Numbered from the stretch's first letter, positions 1 through 8,005 are shown. The stretch: 64,000 nucleotides of DNA from Leptolyngbya sp. KIOST-1 (GCF_000763385.1 NZ_JQFA01000004.1:1-64000); one strand, 5' to 3'. Numbers and translations: made by a program. The notes: generated by a model from the sequence alone, not told the origin.

Positions 1-136
1 GCCCCCCAGGACTTACGCGGATAACCTGGATCGGGTGCTGGGGTGGCTGCTGGCCCCGCAGACGCGCACGGGGGCGGTGGTGCGGCTGGTGGTGGTGGCC
101 GGGGTGGTGGCGGCGGTGGTGGTGGTGATGGACTGA
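1..136 (+). CDS. FHA-domain tail-anchored protein, 3' fragment (element B)
   Basis: This is the C-terminal part of the protein encoded in full at 12256-12858. Position 1 is the third base of codon 156, just after the polyproline tract. The visible part has a short linker (ADNLDRVLGW) and a C-terminal hydrophobic segment of Val and Ala ending VVMD. It is truncated by the window edge, not by mutation; the sequence is identical to element A. Confidence 0.85.
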   Translation, partial: PPRTYADNLDRVLGWLLAPQTRTGAVVRLVVVAGVVAAVVVVMD

Positions 137-207
137 TTCAGCCAGATGGCTGAAAGGGTGGTGGGCGGCTGAGGGGCATTCTCAGGAGGTAATCAGGAGG
201 ACGCGCC

Positions 208-378
208 ATGCAGACCCAGGCCCAAGTTGCCGAAGCCCTAAAGCAAATCACCCGGTACACCCACAACCGGCAGACCTCGGCGCGGTTGCTCTATGCGGTG
301 CGCGAGGACAACCGCCACCAGACGCTGCAATGGTGTGTGGAGCGCACGATCGCCCAACTGGTGAGGGACAGGCGATAA
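208..378 (+). CDS. 56-aa module protein, copy 1 (element B)
   Basis: This short reading frame (MQTQAQVAEALKQITRY... to ...QLVRDRR) has a very strong ribosome binding site, aggagg at 195-200, seven bases before the ATG. It is followed 26 bases later by the 97-aa gene on the same strand, so the two are probably co-transcribed. The protein is basic, Gln/Arg-rich and predicted helical, with no membrane segment. I recognise no family; a small nucleic-acid-binding or adaptor role is only a guess. Confidence 0.7.
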   Translation: MQTQAQVAEALKQITRYTHNRQTSARLLYAVREDNRHQTLQWCVERTIAQLVRDRR

Positions 379-404
379 TGGGGCTGTAGCGAACCCGGCC
401 ACCC

Positions 405-698
405 ATGACCACCAGCAATGACCGCCTTGACCGGATAGAAGCCCTGGTAGAGAAGAACAGCGAGACCATTCAGCGCAACAGTGAGGCCATCGATCGGCTC
501 TCCGCTGATATGGGCCAGTTTGCAGAAGAGGTGAAGCGCTGGGACGATCGCTTTTTTCAGCTCTCACGGGACAATTTAATGTTGTCTCGAACCATCATCG
601 TTACGGCGGGAACAGTAGTGATTTTGTCGCCAGTGCTGCAAGCTTTGGCACCGGCAATTGAAACGGTGGTGGCTAAGCTGCTGGGGATGCAGCCATAA
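405..698 (+). CDS. 97-aa coiled-coil membrane protein, copy 1 (element B)
   Basis: Residues 5-45 show heptads (DRLDRIEALVEKNSETIQRN) typical of a coiled coil. Residues 63-82 (IIVTAGTVVILSPVLQAL) form one transmembrane helix near the C-terminus. The layout recalls small cyanobacterial and phage membrane proteins with an N-terminal coiled coil, including some holin-like or anti-holin-like proteins, but no motif fixes a function. It is the last gene before the terminator at 699-728. Membrane localisation follows from the sequence; a lysis, exclusion or scaffold role is conjecture. Confidence 0.75.
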   Translation: MTTSNDRLDRIEALVEKNSETIQRNSEAIDRLSADMGQFAEEVKRWDDRFFQLSRDNLMLSRTIIVTAGTVVILSPVLQALAPAIETVVAKLLGMQP

Positions 699-728
699 AA
701 AACCCCCGGCTGAGAGACCGGGGGTTTT
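699..728. terminator. Bidirectional hairpin terminator of the 985-bp module
   Basis: Arms 699-709 and 718-728 (aaaacccccgg / ccgggggtttt) form a GC stem with an A-run before and a T-run after, between the convergent 97-aa and 78-aa genes. The same hairpin recurs every 985 bp (1684, 2669, 3654, 4639, 5624, 6609) and in element A at 13421-13450. Confidence 0.85.
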
Positions 729-753
729 GGCTAAGGAGCCGAGTCGTCATCGT

Positions 754-990
754 TTAAGCTGTCGCCGTCTGGGACTTTCCCCAGCGTAGATACCCCTTCT
801 CTTGCAAGTGAGTTAGCCGTGCGTAGAAGGAGCGAATATCTTTGATGTTGAGACGCTGCATGATAGCTGCTGTCTTTACCCGTGGGGCAGAGTCTAAAAG
901 CTCTCTGGTAACGCGGTAGGTTTCAGCTTGGCAGCTGGTGCAGTCTGCGAAATCAGGGGCGTCCCCCTTCAGAAACTGAATCCGGATCAT
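754..990 (-). CDS. 78-aa winged-helix-like protein, copy 1 (element B)
   Basis: The middle of the protein (residues about 22-70: YRVTRELLDSAPRVKTAAIM, then a helix and KGYLRWGK) reads like a small winged helix-turn-helix, in which the C-terminal KGYLRWG would be the beta wing. A CTSC pair at residues 18-21 could bind metal or be redox-active. It converges on the 97-aa gene across the shared terminator. DNA binding is inferred from pattern only. The element A copy is at 13476-13712. Confidence 0.65.
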   Translation of the reverse strand: MIRIQFLKGDAPDFADCTSCQAETYRVTRELLDSAPRVKTAAIMQRLNIKDIRSFYARLTHLQEKGYLRWGKSQTATA

Positions 991-1002
991 AATTCCACCT
1001 AG

Positions 1003-1194
1003 CTAGAGTGGCCACCAGCCCGAAGGCCGGGTTTCGTTATAGTACGTTTCTACTTCGTCTTCTGTCGAGCAGTGAACGTCGTCTTGAGTTTCGACTTTGT
1101 GATCAACGTCGCGATCGCCCCAGTCATCCCAGACGGATCGGGGGTCTACGCCCTCTTTGCAGTTGTTGTTTAGGTAATCAGGAGGACGCGCCAT
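1003..1194 (-). pseudogene. Truncated and re-fused 75-aa acidic protein gene, copy 1
   Basis: This holds the last 57 codons of the acidic gene that is intact at 13725-13952. The repeat junction at 1172-1176 removed its first 18 codons and its start. A new in-frame ATG exists on the minus strand at 1194 (MARPPDY, then the native LNNNCKE), overlapping the ATG of the oppositely oriented 56-aa gene at 1193. No good ribosome binding site precedes it, so expression is doubtful. Confidence 0.6.
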
Positions 1195-1363
1195 GCAGAC
1201 CCAGGCCCAAGTTGCCGAAGCCCTAAAGCAAATCACCCGGTACACCCACAACCGGCAGACCTCGGCGCGGTTGCTCTATGCGGTGCGCGAGGACAACCGC
1301 CACCAGACGCTGCAATGGTGTGTGGAGCGCACGATCGCCCAACTGGTGAGGGACAGGCGATAA
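1193..1363 (+). CDS. 56-aa module protein, copy 2
   Basis: Identical to the gene at 208-378. Its upstream DNA is now the end of unit 1, and the aggagg site is kept because it lies inside the unit. Confidence 0.7.
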   Translation: MQTQAQVAEALKQITRYTHNRQTSARLLYAVREDNRHQTLQWCVERTIAQLVRDRR

Positions 1364-1389
1364 TGGGGCTGTAGCGAACCCGGCCACCC

Positions 1390-1683
1390 ATGACCACCAG
1401 CAATGACCGCCTTGACCGGATAGAAGCCCTGGTAGAGAAGAACAGCGAGACCATTCAGCGCAACAGTGAGGCCATCGATCGGCTCTCCGCTGATATGGGC
1501 CAGTTTGCAGAAGAGGTGAAGCGCTGGGACGATCGCTTTTTTCAGCTCTCACGGGACAATTTAATGTTGTCTCGAACCATCATCGTTACGGCGGGAACAG
1601 TAGTGATTTTGTCGCCAGTGCTGCAAGCTTTGGCACCGGCAATTGAAACGGTGGTGGCTAAGCTGCTGGGGATGCAGCCATAA
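1390..1683 (+). CDS. 97-aa coiled-coil membrane protein, copy 2
   Basis: Identical to 405-698. Confidence 0.75.
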   Translation: MTTSNDRLDRIEALVEKNSETIQRNSEAIDRLSADMGQFAEEVKRWDDRFFQLSRDNLMLSRTIIVTAGTVVILSPVLQALAPAIETVVAKLLGMQP

Positions 1684-1738
1684 AAAACCCCCGGCTGAGA
1701 GACCGGGGGTTTTGGCTAAGGAGCCGAGTCGTCATCGT

Positions 1739-1975
1739 TTAAGCTGTCGCCGTCTGGGACTTTCCCCAGCGTAGATACCCCTTCTCTTGCAAGTGAGTTA
1801 GCCGTGCGTAGAAGGAGCGAATATCTTTGATGTTGAGACGCTGCATGATAGCTGCTGTCTTTACCCGTGGGGCAGAGTCTAAAAGCTCTCTGGTAACGCG
1901 GTAGGTTTCAGCTTGGCAGCTGGTGCAGTCTGCGAAATCAGGGGCGTCCCCCTTCAGAAACTGAATCCGGATCAT
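1739..1975 (-). CDS. 78-aa winged-helix-like protein, copy 2
   Basis: Identical to 754-990. Confidence 0.65.
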   Translation of the reverse strand: MIRIQFLKGDAPDFADCTSCQAETYRVTRELLDSAPRVKTAAIMQRLNIKDIRSFYARLTHLQEKGYLRWGKSQTATA

Positions 1976-1987
1976 AATTCCACCTAG

Positions 1988-2179
1988 CTAGAGTGGCCAC
2001 CAGCCCGAAGGCCGGGTTTCGTTATAGTACGTTTCTACTTCGTCTTCTGTCGAGCAGTGAACGTCGTCTTGAGTTTCGACTTTGTGATCAACGTCGCGAT
2101 CGCCCCAGTCATCCCAGACGGATCGGGGGTCTACGCCCTCTTTGCAGTTGTTGTTTAGGTAATCAGGAGGACGCGCCAT
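1988..2179 (-). pseudogene. Truncated 75-aa acidic protein gene, copy 2
   Basis: Same junction fusion as 1003-1194. Confidence 0.6.
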
Positions 2180-2348
2180 GCAGACCCAGGCCCAAGTTGC
2201 CGAAGCCCTAAAGCAAATCACCCGGTACACCCACAACCGGCAGACCTCGGCGCGGTTGCTCTATGCGGTGCGCGAGGACAACCGCCACCAGACGCTGCAA
2301 TGGTGTGTGGAGCGCACGATCGCCCAACTGGTGAGGGACAGGCGATAA
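2178..2348 (+). CDS. 56-aa module protein, copy 3
   Basis: Identical to 208-378. Confidence 0.7.
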   Translation: MQTQAQVAEALKQITRYTHNRQTSARLLYAVREDNRHQTLQWCVERTIAQLVRDRR

Positions 2349-2374
2349 TGGGGCTGTAGCGAACCCGGCCACCC

Positions 2375-2668
2375 ATGACCACCAGCAATGACCGCCTTGA
2401 CCGGATAGAAGCCCTGGTAGAGAAGAACAGCGAGACCATTCAGCGCAACAGTGAGGCCATCGATCGGCTCTCCGCTGATATGGGCCAGTTTGCAGAAGAG
2501 GTGAAGCGCTGGGACGATCGCTTTTTTCAGCTCTCACGGGACAATTTAATGTTGTCTCGAACCATCATCGTTACGGCGGGAACAGTAGTGATTTTGTCGC
2601 CAGTGCTGCAAGCTTTGGCACCGGCAATTGAAACGGTGGTGGCTAAGCTGCTGGGGATGCAGCCATAA
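2375..2668 (+). CDS. 97-aa coiled-coil membrane protein, copy 3
   Basis: Identical to 405-698. Confidence 0.75.
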   Translation: MTTSNDRLDRIEALVEKNSETIQRNSEAIDRLSADMGQFAEEVKRWDDRFFQLSRDNLMLSRTIIVTAGTVVILSPVLQALAPAIETVVAKLLGMQP

Positions 2669-2723
2669 AAAACCCCCGGCTGAGAGACCGGGGGTTTTGG
2701 CTAAGGAGCCGAGTCGTCATCGT

Positions 2724-2960
2724 TTAAGCTGTCGCCGTCTGGGACTTTCCCCAGCGTAGATACCCCTTCTCTTGCAAGTGAGTTAGCCGTGCGTAGAAGG
2801 AGCGAATATCTTTGATGTTGAGACGCTGCATGATAGCTGCTGTCTTTACCCGTGGGGCAGAGTCTAAAAGCTCTCTGGTAACGCGGTAGGTTTCAGCTTG
2901 GCAGCTGGTGCAGTCTGCGAAATCAGGGGCGTCCCCCTTCAGAAACTGAATCCGGATCAT
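2724..2960 (-). CDS. 78-aa winged-helix-like protein, copy 3
   Basis: Identical to 754-990. Confidence 0.65.
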   Translation of the reverse strand: MIRIQFLKGDAPDFADCTSCQAETYRVTRELLDSAPRVKTAAIMQRLNIKDIRSFYARLTHLQEKGYLRWGKSQTATA

Positions 2961-2972
2961 AATTCCACCTAG

Positions 2973-3164
2973 CTAGAGTGGCCACCAGCCCGAAGGCCGG
3001 GTTTCGTTATAGTACGTTTCTACTTCGTCTTCTGTCGAGCAGTGAACGTCGTCTTGAGTTTCGACTTTGTGATCAACGTCGCGATCGCCCCAGTCATCCC
3101 AGACGGATCGGGGGTCTACGCCCTCTTTGCAGTTGTTGTTTAGGTAATCAGGAGGACGCGCCAT
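2973..3164 (-). pseudogene. Truncated 75-aa acidic protein gene, copy 3
   Basis: Same junction fusion as 1003-1194. Confidence 0.6.
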
Positions 3165-3333
3165 GCAGACCCAGGCCCAAGTTGCCGAAGCCCTAAAGCA
3201 AATCACCCGGTACACCCACAACCGGCAGACCTCGGCGCGGTTGCTCTATGCGGTGCGCGAGGACAACCGCCACCAGACGCTGCAATGGTGTGTGGAGCGC
3301 ACGATCGCCCAACTGGTGAGGGACAGGCGATAA
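3163..3333 (+). CDS. 56-aa module protein, copy 4
   Basis: Identical to 208-378. Confidence 0.7.
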   Translation: MQTQAQVAEALKQITRYTHNRQTSARLLYAVREDNRHQTLQWCVERTIAQLVRDRR

Positions 3334-3359
3334 TGGGGCTGTAGCGAACCCGGCCACCC

Positions 3360-3653
3360 ATGACCACCAGCAATGACCGCCTTGACCGGATAGAAGCCCT
3401 GGTAGAGAAGAACAGCGAGACCATTCAGCGCAACAGTGAGGCCATCGATCGGCTCTCCGCTGATATGGGCCAGTTTGCAGAAGAGGTGAAGCGCTGGGAC
3501 GATCGCTTTTTTCAGCTCTCACGGGACAATTTAATGTTGTCTCGAACCATCATCGTTACGGCGGGAACAGTAGTGATTTTGTCGCCAGTGCTGCAAGCTT
3601 TGGCACCGGCAATTGAAACGGTGGTGGCTAAGCTGCTGGGGATGCAGCCATAA
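3360..3653 (+). CDS. 97-aa coiled-coil membrane protein, copy 4
   Basis: Identical to 405-698. Confidence 0.75.
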   Translation: MTTSNDRLDRIEALVEKNSETIQRNSEAIDRLSADMGQFAEEVKRWDDRFFQLSRDNLMLSRTIIVTAGTVVILSPVLQALAPAIETVVAKLLGMQP

Positions 3654-3708
3654 AAAACCCCCGGCTGAGAGACCGGGGGTTTTGGCTAAGGAGCCGAGTC
3701 GTCATCGT

Positions 3709-3945
3709 TTAAGCTGTCGCCGTCTGGGACTTTCCCCAGCGTAGATACCCCTTCTCTTGCAAGTGAGTTAGCCGTGCGTAGAAGGAGCGAATATCTTTGA
3801 TGTTGAGACGCTGCATGATAGCTGCTGTCTTTACCCGTGGGGCAGAGTCTAAAAGCTCTCTGGTAACGCGGTAGGTTTCAGCTTGGCAGCTGGTGCAGTC
3901 TGCGAAATCAGGGGCGTCCCCCTTCAGAAACTGAATCCGGATCAT
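3709..3945 (-). CDS. 78-aa winged-helix-like protein, copy 4
   Basis: Identical to 754-990. Confidence 0.65.
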   Translation of the reverse strand: MIRIQFLKGDAPDFADCTSCQAETYRVTRELLDSAPRVKTAAIMQRLNIKDIRSFYARLTHLQEKGYLRWGKSQTATA

Positions 3946-3957
3946 AATTCCACCTAG

Positions 3958-4149
3958 CTAGAGTGGCCACCAGCCCGAAGGCCGGGTTTCGTTATAGTAC
4001 GTTTCTACTTCGTCTTCTGTCGAGCAGTGAACGTCGTCTTGAGTTTCGACTTTGTGATCAACGTCGCGATCGCCCCAGTCATCCCAGACGGATCGGGGGT
4101 CTACGCCCTCTTTGCAGTTGTTGTTTAGGTAATCAGGAGGACGCGCCAT
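3958..4149 (-). pseudogene. Truncated 75-aa acidic protein gene, copy 4
   Basis: Same junction fusion as 1003-1194. Confidence 0.6.
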
Positions 4150-4318
4150 GCAGACCCAGGCCCAAGTTGCCGAAGCCCTAAAGCAAATCACCCGGTACAC
4201 CCACAACCGGCAGACCTCGGCGCGGTTGCTCTATGCGGTGCGCGAGGACAACCGCCACCAGACGCTGCAATGGTGTGTGGAGCGCACGATCGCCCAACTG
4301 GTGAGGGACAGGCGATAA
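4148..4318 (+). CDS. 56-aa module protein, copy 5
   Basis: Identical to 208-378. Confidence 0.7.
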   Translation: MQTQAQVAEALKQITRYTHNRQTSARLLYAVREDNRHQTLQWCVERTIAQLVRDRR

Positions 4319-4344
4319 TGGGGCTGTAGCGAACCCGGCCACCC

Positions 4345-4638
4345 ATGACCACCAGCAATGACCGCCTTGACCGGATAGAAGCCCTGGTAGAGAAGAACAG
4401 CGAGACCATTCAGCGCAACAGTGAGGCCATCGATCGGCTCTCCGCTGATATGGGCCAGTTTGCAGAAGAGGTGAAGCGCTGGGACGATCGCTTTTTTCAG
4501 CTCTCACGGGACAATTTAATGTTGTCTCGAACCATCATCGTTACGGCGGGAACAGTAGTGATTTTGTCGCCAGTGCTGCAAGCTTTGGCACCGGCAATTG
4601 AAACGGTGGTGGCTAAGCTGCTGGGGATGCAGCCATAA
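4345..4638 (+). CDS. 97-aa coiled-coil membrane protein, copy 5
   Basis: Identical to 405-698. Confidence 0.75.
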   Translation: MTTSNDRLDRIEALVEKNSETIQRNSEAIDRLSADMGQFAEEVKRWDDRFFQLSRDNLMLSRTIIVTAGTVVILSPVLQALAPAIETVVAKLLGMQP

Positions 4639-4693
4639 AAAACCCCCGGCTGAGAGACCGGGGGTTTTGGCTAAGGAGCCGAGTCGTCATCGT

Positions 4694-4930
4694 TTAAGCT
4701 GTCGCCGTCTGGGACTTTCCCCAGCGTAGATACCCCTTCTCTTGCAAGTGAGTTAGCCGTGCGTAGAAGGAGCGAATATCTTTGATGTTGAGACGCTGCA
4801 TGATAGCTGCTGTCTTTACCCGTGGGGCAGAGTCTAAAAGCTCTCTGGTAACGCGGTAGGTTTCAGCTTGGCAGCTGGTGCAGTCTGCGAAATCAGGGGC
4901 GTCCCCCTTCAGAAACTGAATCCGGATCAT
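4694..4930 (-). CDS. 78-aa winged-helix-like protein, copy 5
   Basis: Identical to 754-990. Confidence 0.65.
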   Translation of the reverse strand: MIRIQFLKGDAPDFADCTSCQAETYRVTRELLDSAPRVKTAAIMQRLNIKDIRSFYARLTHLQEKGYLRWGKSQTATA

Positions 4931-4942
4931 AATTCCACCTAG

Positions 4943-5134
4943 CTAGAGTGGCCACCAGCCCGAAGGCCGGGTTTCGTTATAGTACGTTTCTACTTCGTCT
5001 TCTGTCGAGCAGTGAACGTCGTCTTGAGTTTCGACTTTGTGATCAACGTCGCGATCGCCCCAGTCATCCCAGACGGATCGGGGGTCTACGCCCTCTTTGC
5101 AGTTGTTGTTTAGGTAATCAGGAGGACGCGCCAT
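4943..5134 (-). pseudogene. Truncated 75-aa acidic protein gene, copy 5
   Basis: Same junction fusion as 1003-1194. Confidence 0.6.
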
Positions 5135-5303
5135 GCAGACCCAGGCCCAAGTTGCCGAAGCCCTAAAGCAAATCACCCGGTACACCCACAACCGGCAGAC
5201 CTCGGCGCGGTTGCTCTATGCGGTGCGCGAGGACAACCGCCACCAGACGCTGCAATGGTGTGTGGAGCGCACGATCGCCCAACTGGTGAGGGACAGGCGA
5301 TAA
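5133..5303 (+). CDS. 56-aa module protein, copy 6
   Basis: Identical to 208-378. Confidence 0.7.
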   Translation: MQTQAQVAEALKQITRYTHNRQTSARLLYAVREDNRHQTLQWCVERTIAQLVRDRR

Positions 5304-5329
5304 TGGGGCTGTAGCGAACCCGGCCACCC

Positions 5330-5623
5330 ATGACCACCAGCAATGACCGCCTTGACCGGATAGAAGCCCTGGTAGAGAAGAACAGCGAGACCATTCAGCG
5401 CAACAGTGAGGCCATCGATCGGCTCTCCGCTGATATGGGCCAGTTTGCAGAAGAGGTGAAGCGCTGGGACGATCGCTTTTTTCAGCTCTCACGGGACAAT
5501 TTAATGTTGTCTCGAACCATCATCGTTACGGCGGGAACAGTAGTGATTTTGTCGCCAGTGCTGCAAGCTTTGGCACCGGCAATTGAAACGGTGGTGGCTA
5601 AGCTGCTGGGGATGCAGCCATAA
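5330..5623 (+). CDS. 97-aa coiled-coil membrane protein, copy 6
   Basis: Identical to 405-698. Confidence 0.75.
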   Translation: MTTSNDRLDRIEALVEKNSETIQRNSEAIDRLSADMGQFAEEVKRWDDRFFQLSRDNLMLSRTIIVTAGTVVILSPVLQALAPAIETVVAKLLGMQP

Positions 5624-5678
5624 AAAACCCCCGGCTGAGAGACCGGGGGTTTTGGCTAAGGAGCCGAGTCGTCATCGT

Positions 5679-5915
5679 TTAAGCTGTCGCCGTCTGGGAC
5701 TTTCCCCAGCGTAGATACCCCTTCTCTTGCAAGTGAGTTAGCCGTGCGTAGAAGGAGCGAATATCTTTGATGTTGAGACGCTGCATGATAGCTGCTGTCT
5801 TTACCCGTGGGGCAGAGTCTAAAAGCTCTCTGGTAACGCGGTAGGTTTCAGCTTGGCAGCTGGTGCAGTCTGCGAAATCAGGGGCGTCCCCCTTCAGAAA
5901 CTGAATCCGGATCAT
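5679..5915 (-). CDS. 78-aa winged-helix-like protein, copy 6
   Basis: Identical to 754-990. This is the last copy in element B; the seventh unit keeps only its stop codon and two further codons. Confidence 0.65.
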   Translation of the reverse strand: MIRIQFLKGDAPDFADCTSCQAETYRVTRELLDSAPRVKTAAIMQRLNIKDIRSFYARLTHLQEKGYLRWGKSQTATA

Positions 5916-5927
5916 AATTCCACCTAG

Positions 5928-6119
5928 CTAGAGTGGCCACCAGCCCGAAGGCCGGGTTTCGTTATAGTACGTTTCTACTTCGTCTTCTGTCGAGCAGTGA
6001 ACGTCGTCTTGAGTTTCGACTTTGTGATCAACGTCGCGATCGCCCCAGTCATCCCAGACGGATCGGGGGTCTACGCCCTCTTTGCAGTTGTTGTTTAGGT
6101 AATCAGGAGGACGCGCCAT
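5928..6119 (-). pseudogene. Truncated 75-aa acidic protein gene, copy 6
   Basis: Same junction fusion as 1003-1194. Confidence 0.6.
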
Positions 6120-6288
6120 GCAGACCCAGGCCCAAGTTGCCGAAGCCCTAAAGCAAATCACCCGGTACACCCACAACCGGCAGACCTCGGCGCGGTTGCT
6201 CTATGCGGTGCGCGAGGACAACCGCCACCAGACGCTGCAATGGTGTGTGGAGCGCACGATCGCCCAACTGGTGAGGGACAGGCGATAA
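6118..6288 (+). CDS. 56-aa module protein, copy 7
   Basis: Identical to 208-378. Confidence 0.7.
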   Translation: MQTQAQVAEALKQITRYTHNRQTSARLLYAVREDNRHQTLQWCVERTIAQLVRDRR

Positions 6289-6314
6289 TGGGGCTGTAGC
6301 GAACCCGGCCACCC

Positions 6315-6608
6315 ATGACCACCAGCAATGACCGCCTTGACCGGATAGAAGCCCTGGTAGAGAAGAACAGCGAGACCATTCAGCGCAACAGTGAGGCCAT
6401 CGATCGGCTCTCCGCTGATATGGGCCAGTTTGCAGAAGAGGTGAAGCGCTGGGACGATCGCTTTTTTCAGCTCTCACGGGACAATTTAATGTTGTCTCGA
6501 ACCATCATCGTTACGGCGGGAACAGTAGTGATTTTGTCGCCAGTGCTGCAAGCTTTGGCACCGGCAATTGAAACGGTGGTGGCTAAGCTGCTGGGGATGC
6601 AGCCATAA
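6315..6608 (+). CDS. 97-aa coiled-coil membrane protein, copy 7
   Basis: Identical to 405-698. It is followed by a last terminator copy at 6609-6638 and then the deletion junction at 6672/6673. Confidence 0.75.
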   Translation: MTTSNDRLDRIEALVEKNSETIQRNSEAIDRLSADMGQFAEEVKRWDDRFFQLSRDNLMLSRTIIVTAGTVVILSPVLQALAPAIETVVAKLLGMQP

Positions 6609-6672
6609 AAAACCCCCGGCTGAGAGACCGGGGGTTTTGGCTAAGGAGCCGAGTCGTCATCGTTTAAGCTGT

Positions 6673-6725
6673 AAAGTGATGTCGATGAACGCGCCCTTGT
6701 AGAGTCGTTTAAGTTGTGGCAGTGA
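6673..6725 (+). pseudogene. 3' remnant of the excisionase-like gene (element B)
   Basis: Only the last 17 codons and the stop of the gene at 17467-17703 remain, fused without clear microhomology to module DNA at 6672. The helix-turn-helix part is gone, so element B has no functional copy of this candidate excisionase in view. Confidence 0.85.
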
Positions 6726-6729
6726 AAAT

Positions 6730-6981
6730 ATGGAAAAACCAGACATCAGGCCAGTAACGTGCTATCGGCTGGCGGGGAAAAACGGGAAACCCGAGGCAGT
6801 GCAGGTGAATATGGCCAACATCTCTTCCTGTCATCGGACAGTCGAAGGGGGTGATTTTTACTATGCGCGACTAATCATGGTCACTGGTGAGTTCTACCTA
6901 ATCTCTGAAGACGATTATTTTCGCCTTTTCCCTAAGGAGCCACCGGGCGATCGCCCCGCTGCAAACCCGCCTGGTAGATAG
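6730..6981 (+). CDS. 83-aa conserved element protein (element B copy)
   Basis: Identical to the gene at 17708-17959. Here the deletion removed its operon and native promoter. It survives only as a gene downstream of the amplified module and its terminator, so its expression may be lost or changed. Confidence 0.7.
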   Translation: MEKPDIRPVTCYRLAGKNGKPEAVQVNMANISSCHRTVEGGDFYYARLIMVTGEFYLISEDDYFRLFPKEPPGDRPAANPPGR

Positions 6982-8005
6982 CCCAGTAGGTACCCTCATC
7001 GATCCACCGCCGATAGACCTTGCAGTGCGTCTCGGGGCTGTGGCCCATCAGCTTTGCCCCAAACTCTGGGCTGTAGCCAAACTCAAGGCACCGCCGCGCA
7101 AAGCAGTGGCGCAGATCGTAGGCTTGGCAAAAACCCAGCCGATTGAAGGCCCTCGCGGTCTTTGTCCCCAATTGGGCATTGCTGTACCCTTCGATGTTGG
7201 CCAGCGGCGGCATGGTCACGGTGGCCAAATCCCAGCCGGTGGCCCACTCCGGGTAGAGCGGCCACACAAACCGCGCCCCCGTTTTCGTGTCGGCGTGAAC
7301 CCTCACCGTGGGGAAGTCGGCCAGGTCGGCGGTGTAGGCTTCGTGGGGCCTCAAACCATAGGTTGCCAGCATCCCAAACAGCCACCGCCAACCGGGCTCC
7401 GTGATTTTGCCCCGCCAACCGGCGATTTGTTCGTCCGTGGGCAACGAGCGCGGGTCAACCGCCGTCGCGCTGTAGCTGCCCTTGAGCACGGCAACCCCCT
7501 CCCCCGGCAGGCCCGCAAATTCTGCCAGCTGGCGATAGGCATTGCAGGCCCGTAGCCGCGCCCTGGTATCCTCGCCGGTGGTTTTCTCGGCGGTCTGCTC
7601 CAGCAGGGCCACCGTCAGCGGCGCATCGAGGGCCAGTTTGTTAAAGGGCTGCTGGTAGTCGGTCTGCCAGGTGATCGCCGCGCCCCGCCACCGGCGACGG
7701 AACCGCTCGATCCAATCACCCACCGTTTCGGCCCGGGCGCCCCGGTAGGCCCCCCAATCAAATCGCCCTGCCTCAAGGGCCACCCCGATAGCTTTGGCCT
7801 GTTCCTCGGCCACAGAGAGGCCCCTGGGGTTGGCCGGTAGCCCCAGGGCGATCCGCTGCTGGTGGGGCGCGTCTTTGGTGCTGCCAGGGGCCGGAGGGAA
7901 GGTGCCACGGGCGTAGAGCTTCTGATTGAGCACTTGCAGCCGCACGCGGATCTTAGCGGCCTTCAGCCGCCCGTTAGCCCGGTTCAGTCGCTCAGCAAAA
8001 TCCAT
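6932..8005 (-). CDS. int: Tyrosine recombinase (integrase), element B copy
   Basis: The 357-aa protein is identical to the element A integrase at 17910-18983, where the catalytic residues are described. Its 3' end overlaps the convergent 83-aa gene by 50 bp, and its start is 134 bp from the att core at 8140. An intact identical integrase in both copies means either could mobilise the other in trans. Confidence 0.93.
   Translation of the reverse strand: MDFAERLNRANGRLKAAKIRVRLQVLNQKLYARGTFPPAPGSTKDAPHQQRIALGLPANPRGLSVAEEQAKAIGVALEAGRFDWGAYRGARAETVGDWIERFRRRWRGAAITWQTDYQQPFNKLALDAPLTVALLEQTAEKTTGEDTRARLRACNAYRQLAEFAGLPGEGVAVLKGSYSATAVDPRSLPTDEQIAGWRGKITEPGWRWLFGMLATYGLRPHEAYTADLADFPTVRVHADTKTGARFVWPLYPEWATGWDLATVTMPPLANIEGYSNAQLGTKTARAFNRLGFCQAYDLRHCFARRCLEFGYSPEFGAKLMGHSPETHCKVYRRWIDEGTYWAIYQAGLQRGDRPVAP

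Larger units (their letters stand above)
187..6672. repeat. Tandem array: 985-bp module, six full copies plus a partial seventh
   Basis: Units begin at 187, 1172, 2157, 3142, 4127, 5112 and 6097, and I see no differences between copies. Each unit carries a rightward 56-aa gene and 97-aa gene, a hairpin terminator, and leftward 78-aa and truncated 75-aa genes. In element A the single copy spans 12909-13893. The sequence aggta occurs there at 12909-12913 and 13894-13898, exactly 985 bp apart, and the array junctions fuse across it. The seventh copy stops at 6672, where it joins xis-end sequence. Confidence 0.95.

Noticed and set aside
187-6672. CRISPR array
   Set aside because: Units are 985 bp, coding and contiguous without spacers.
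187-6672. Pure assembly artefact
   Set aside because: Cannot be excluded without reads, but the precise 5-bp microhomology junction and the separate deletion junction at 6672 look like real recombination; kept with a read-depth test.
7025-7555. 176-codon rightward frame over the integrase
   Set aside because: Antisense shadow of a recombinase with all catalytic residues; the same applies at 18003-18533.
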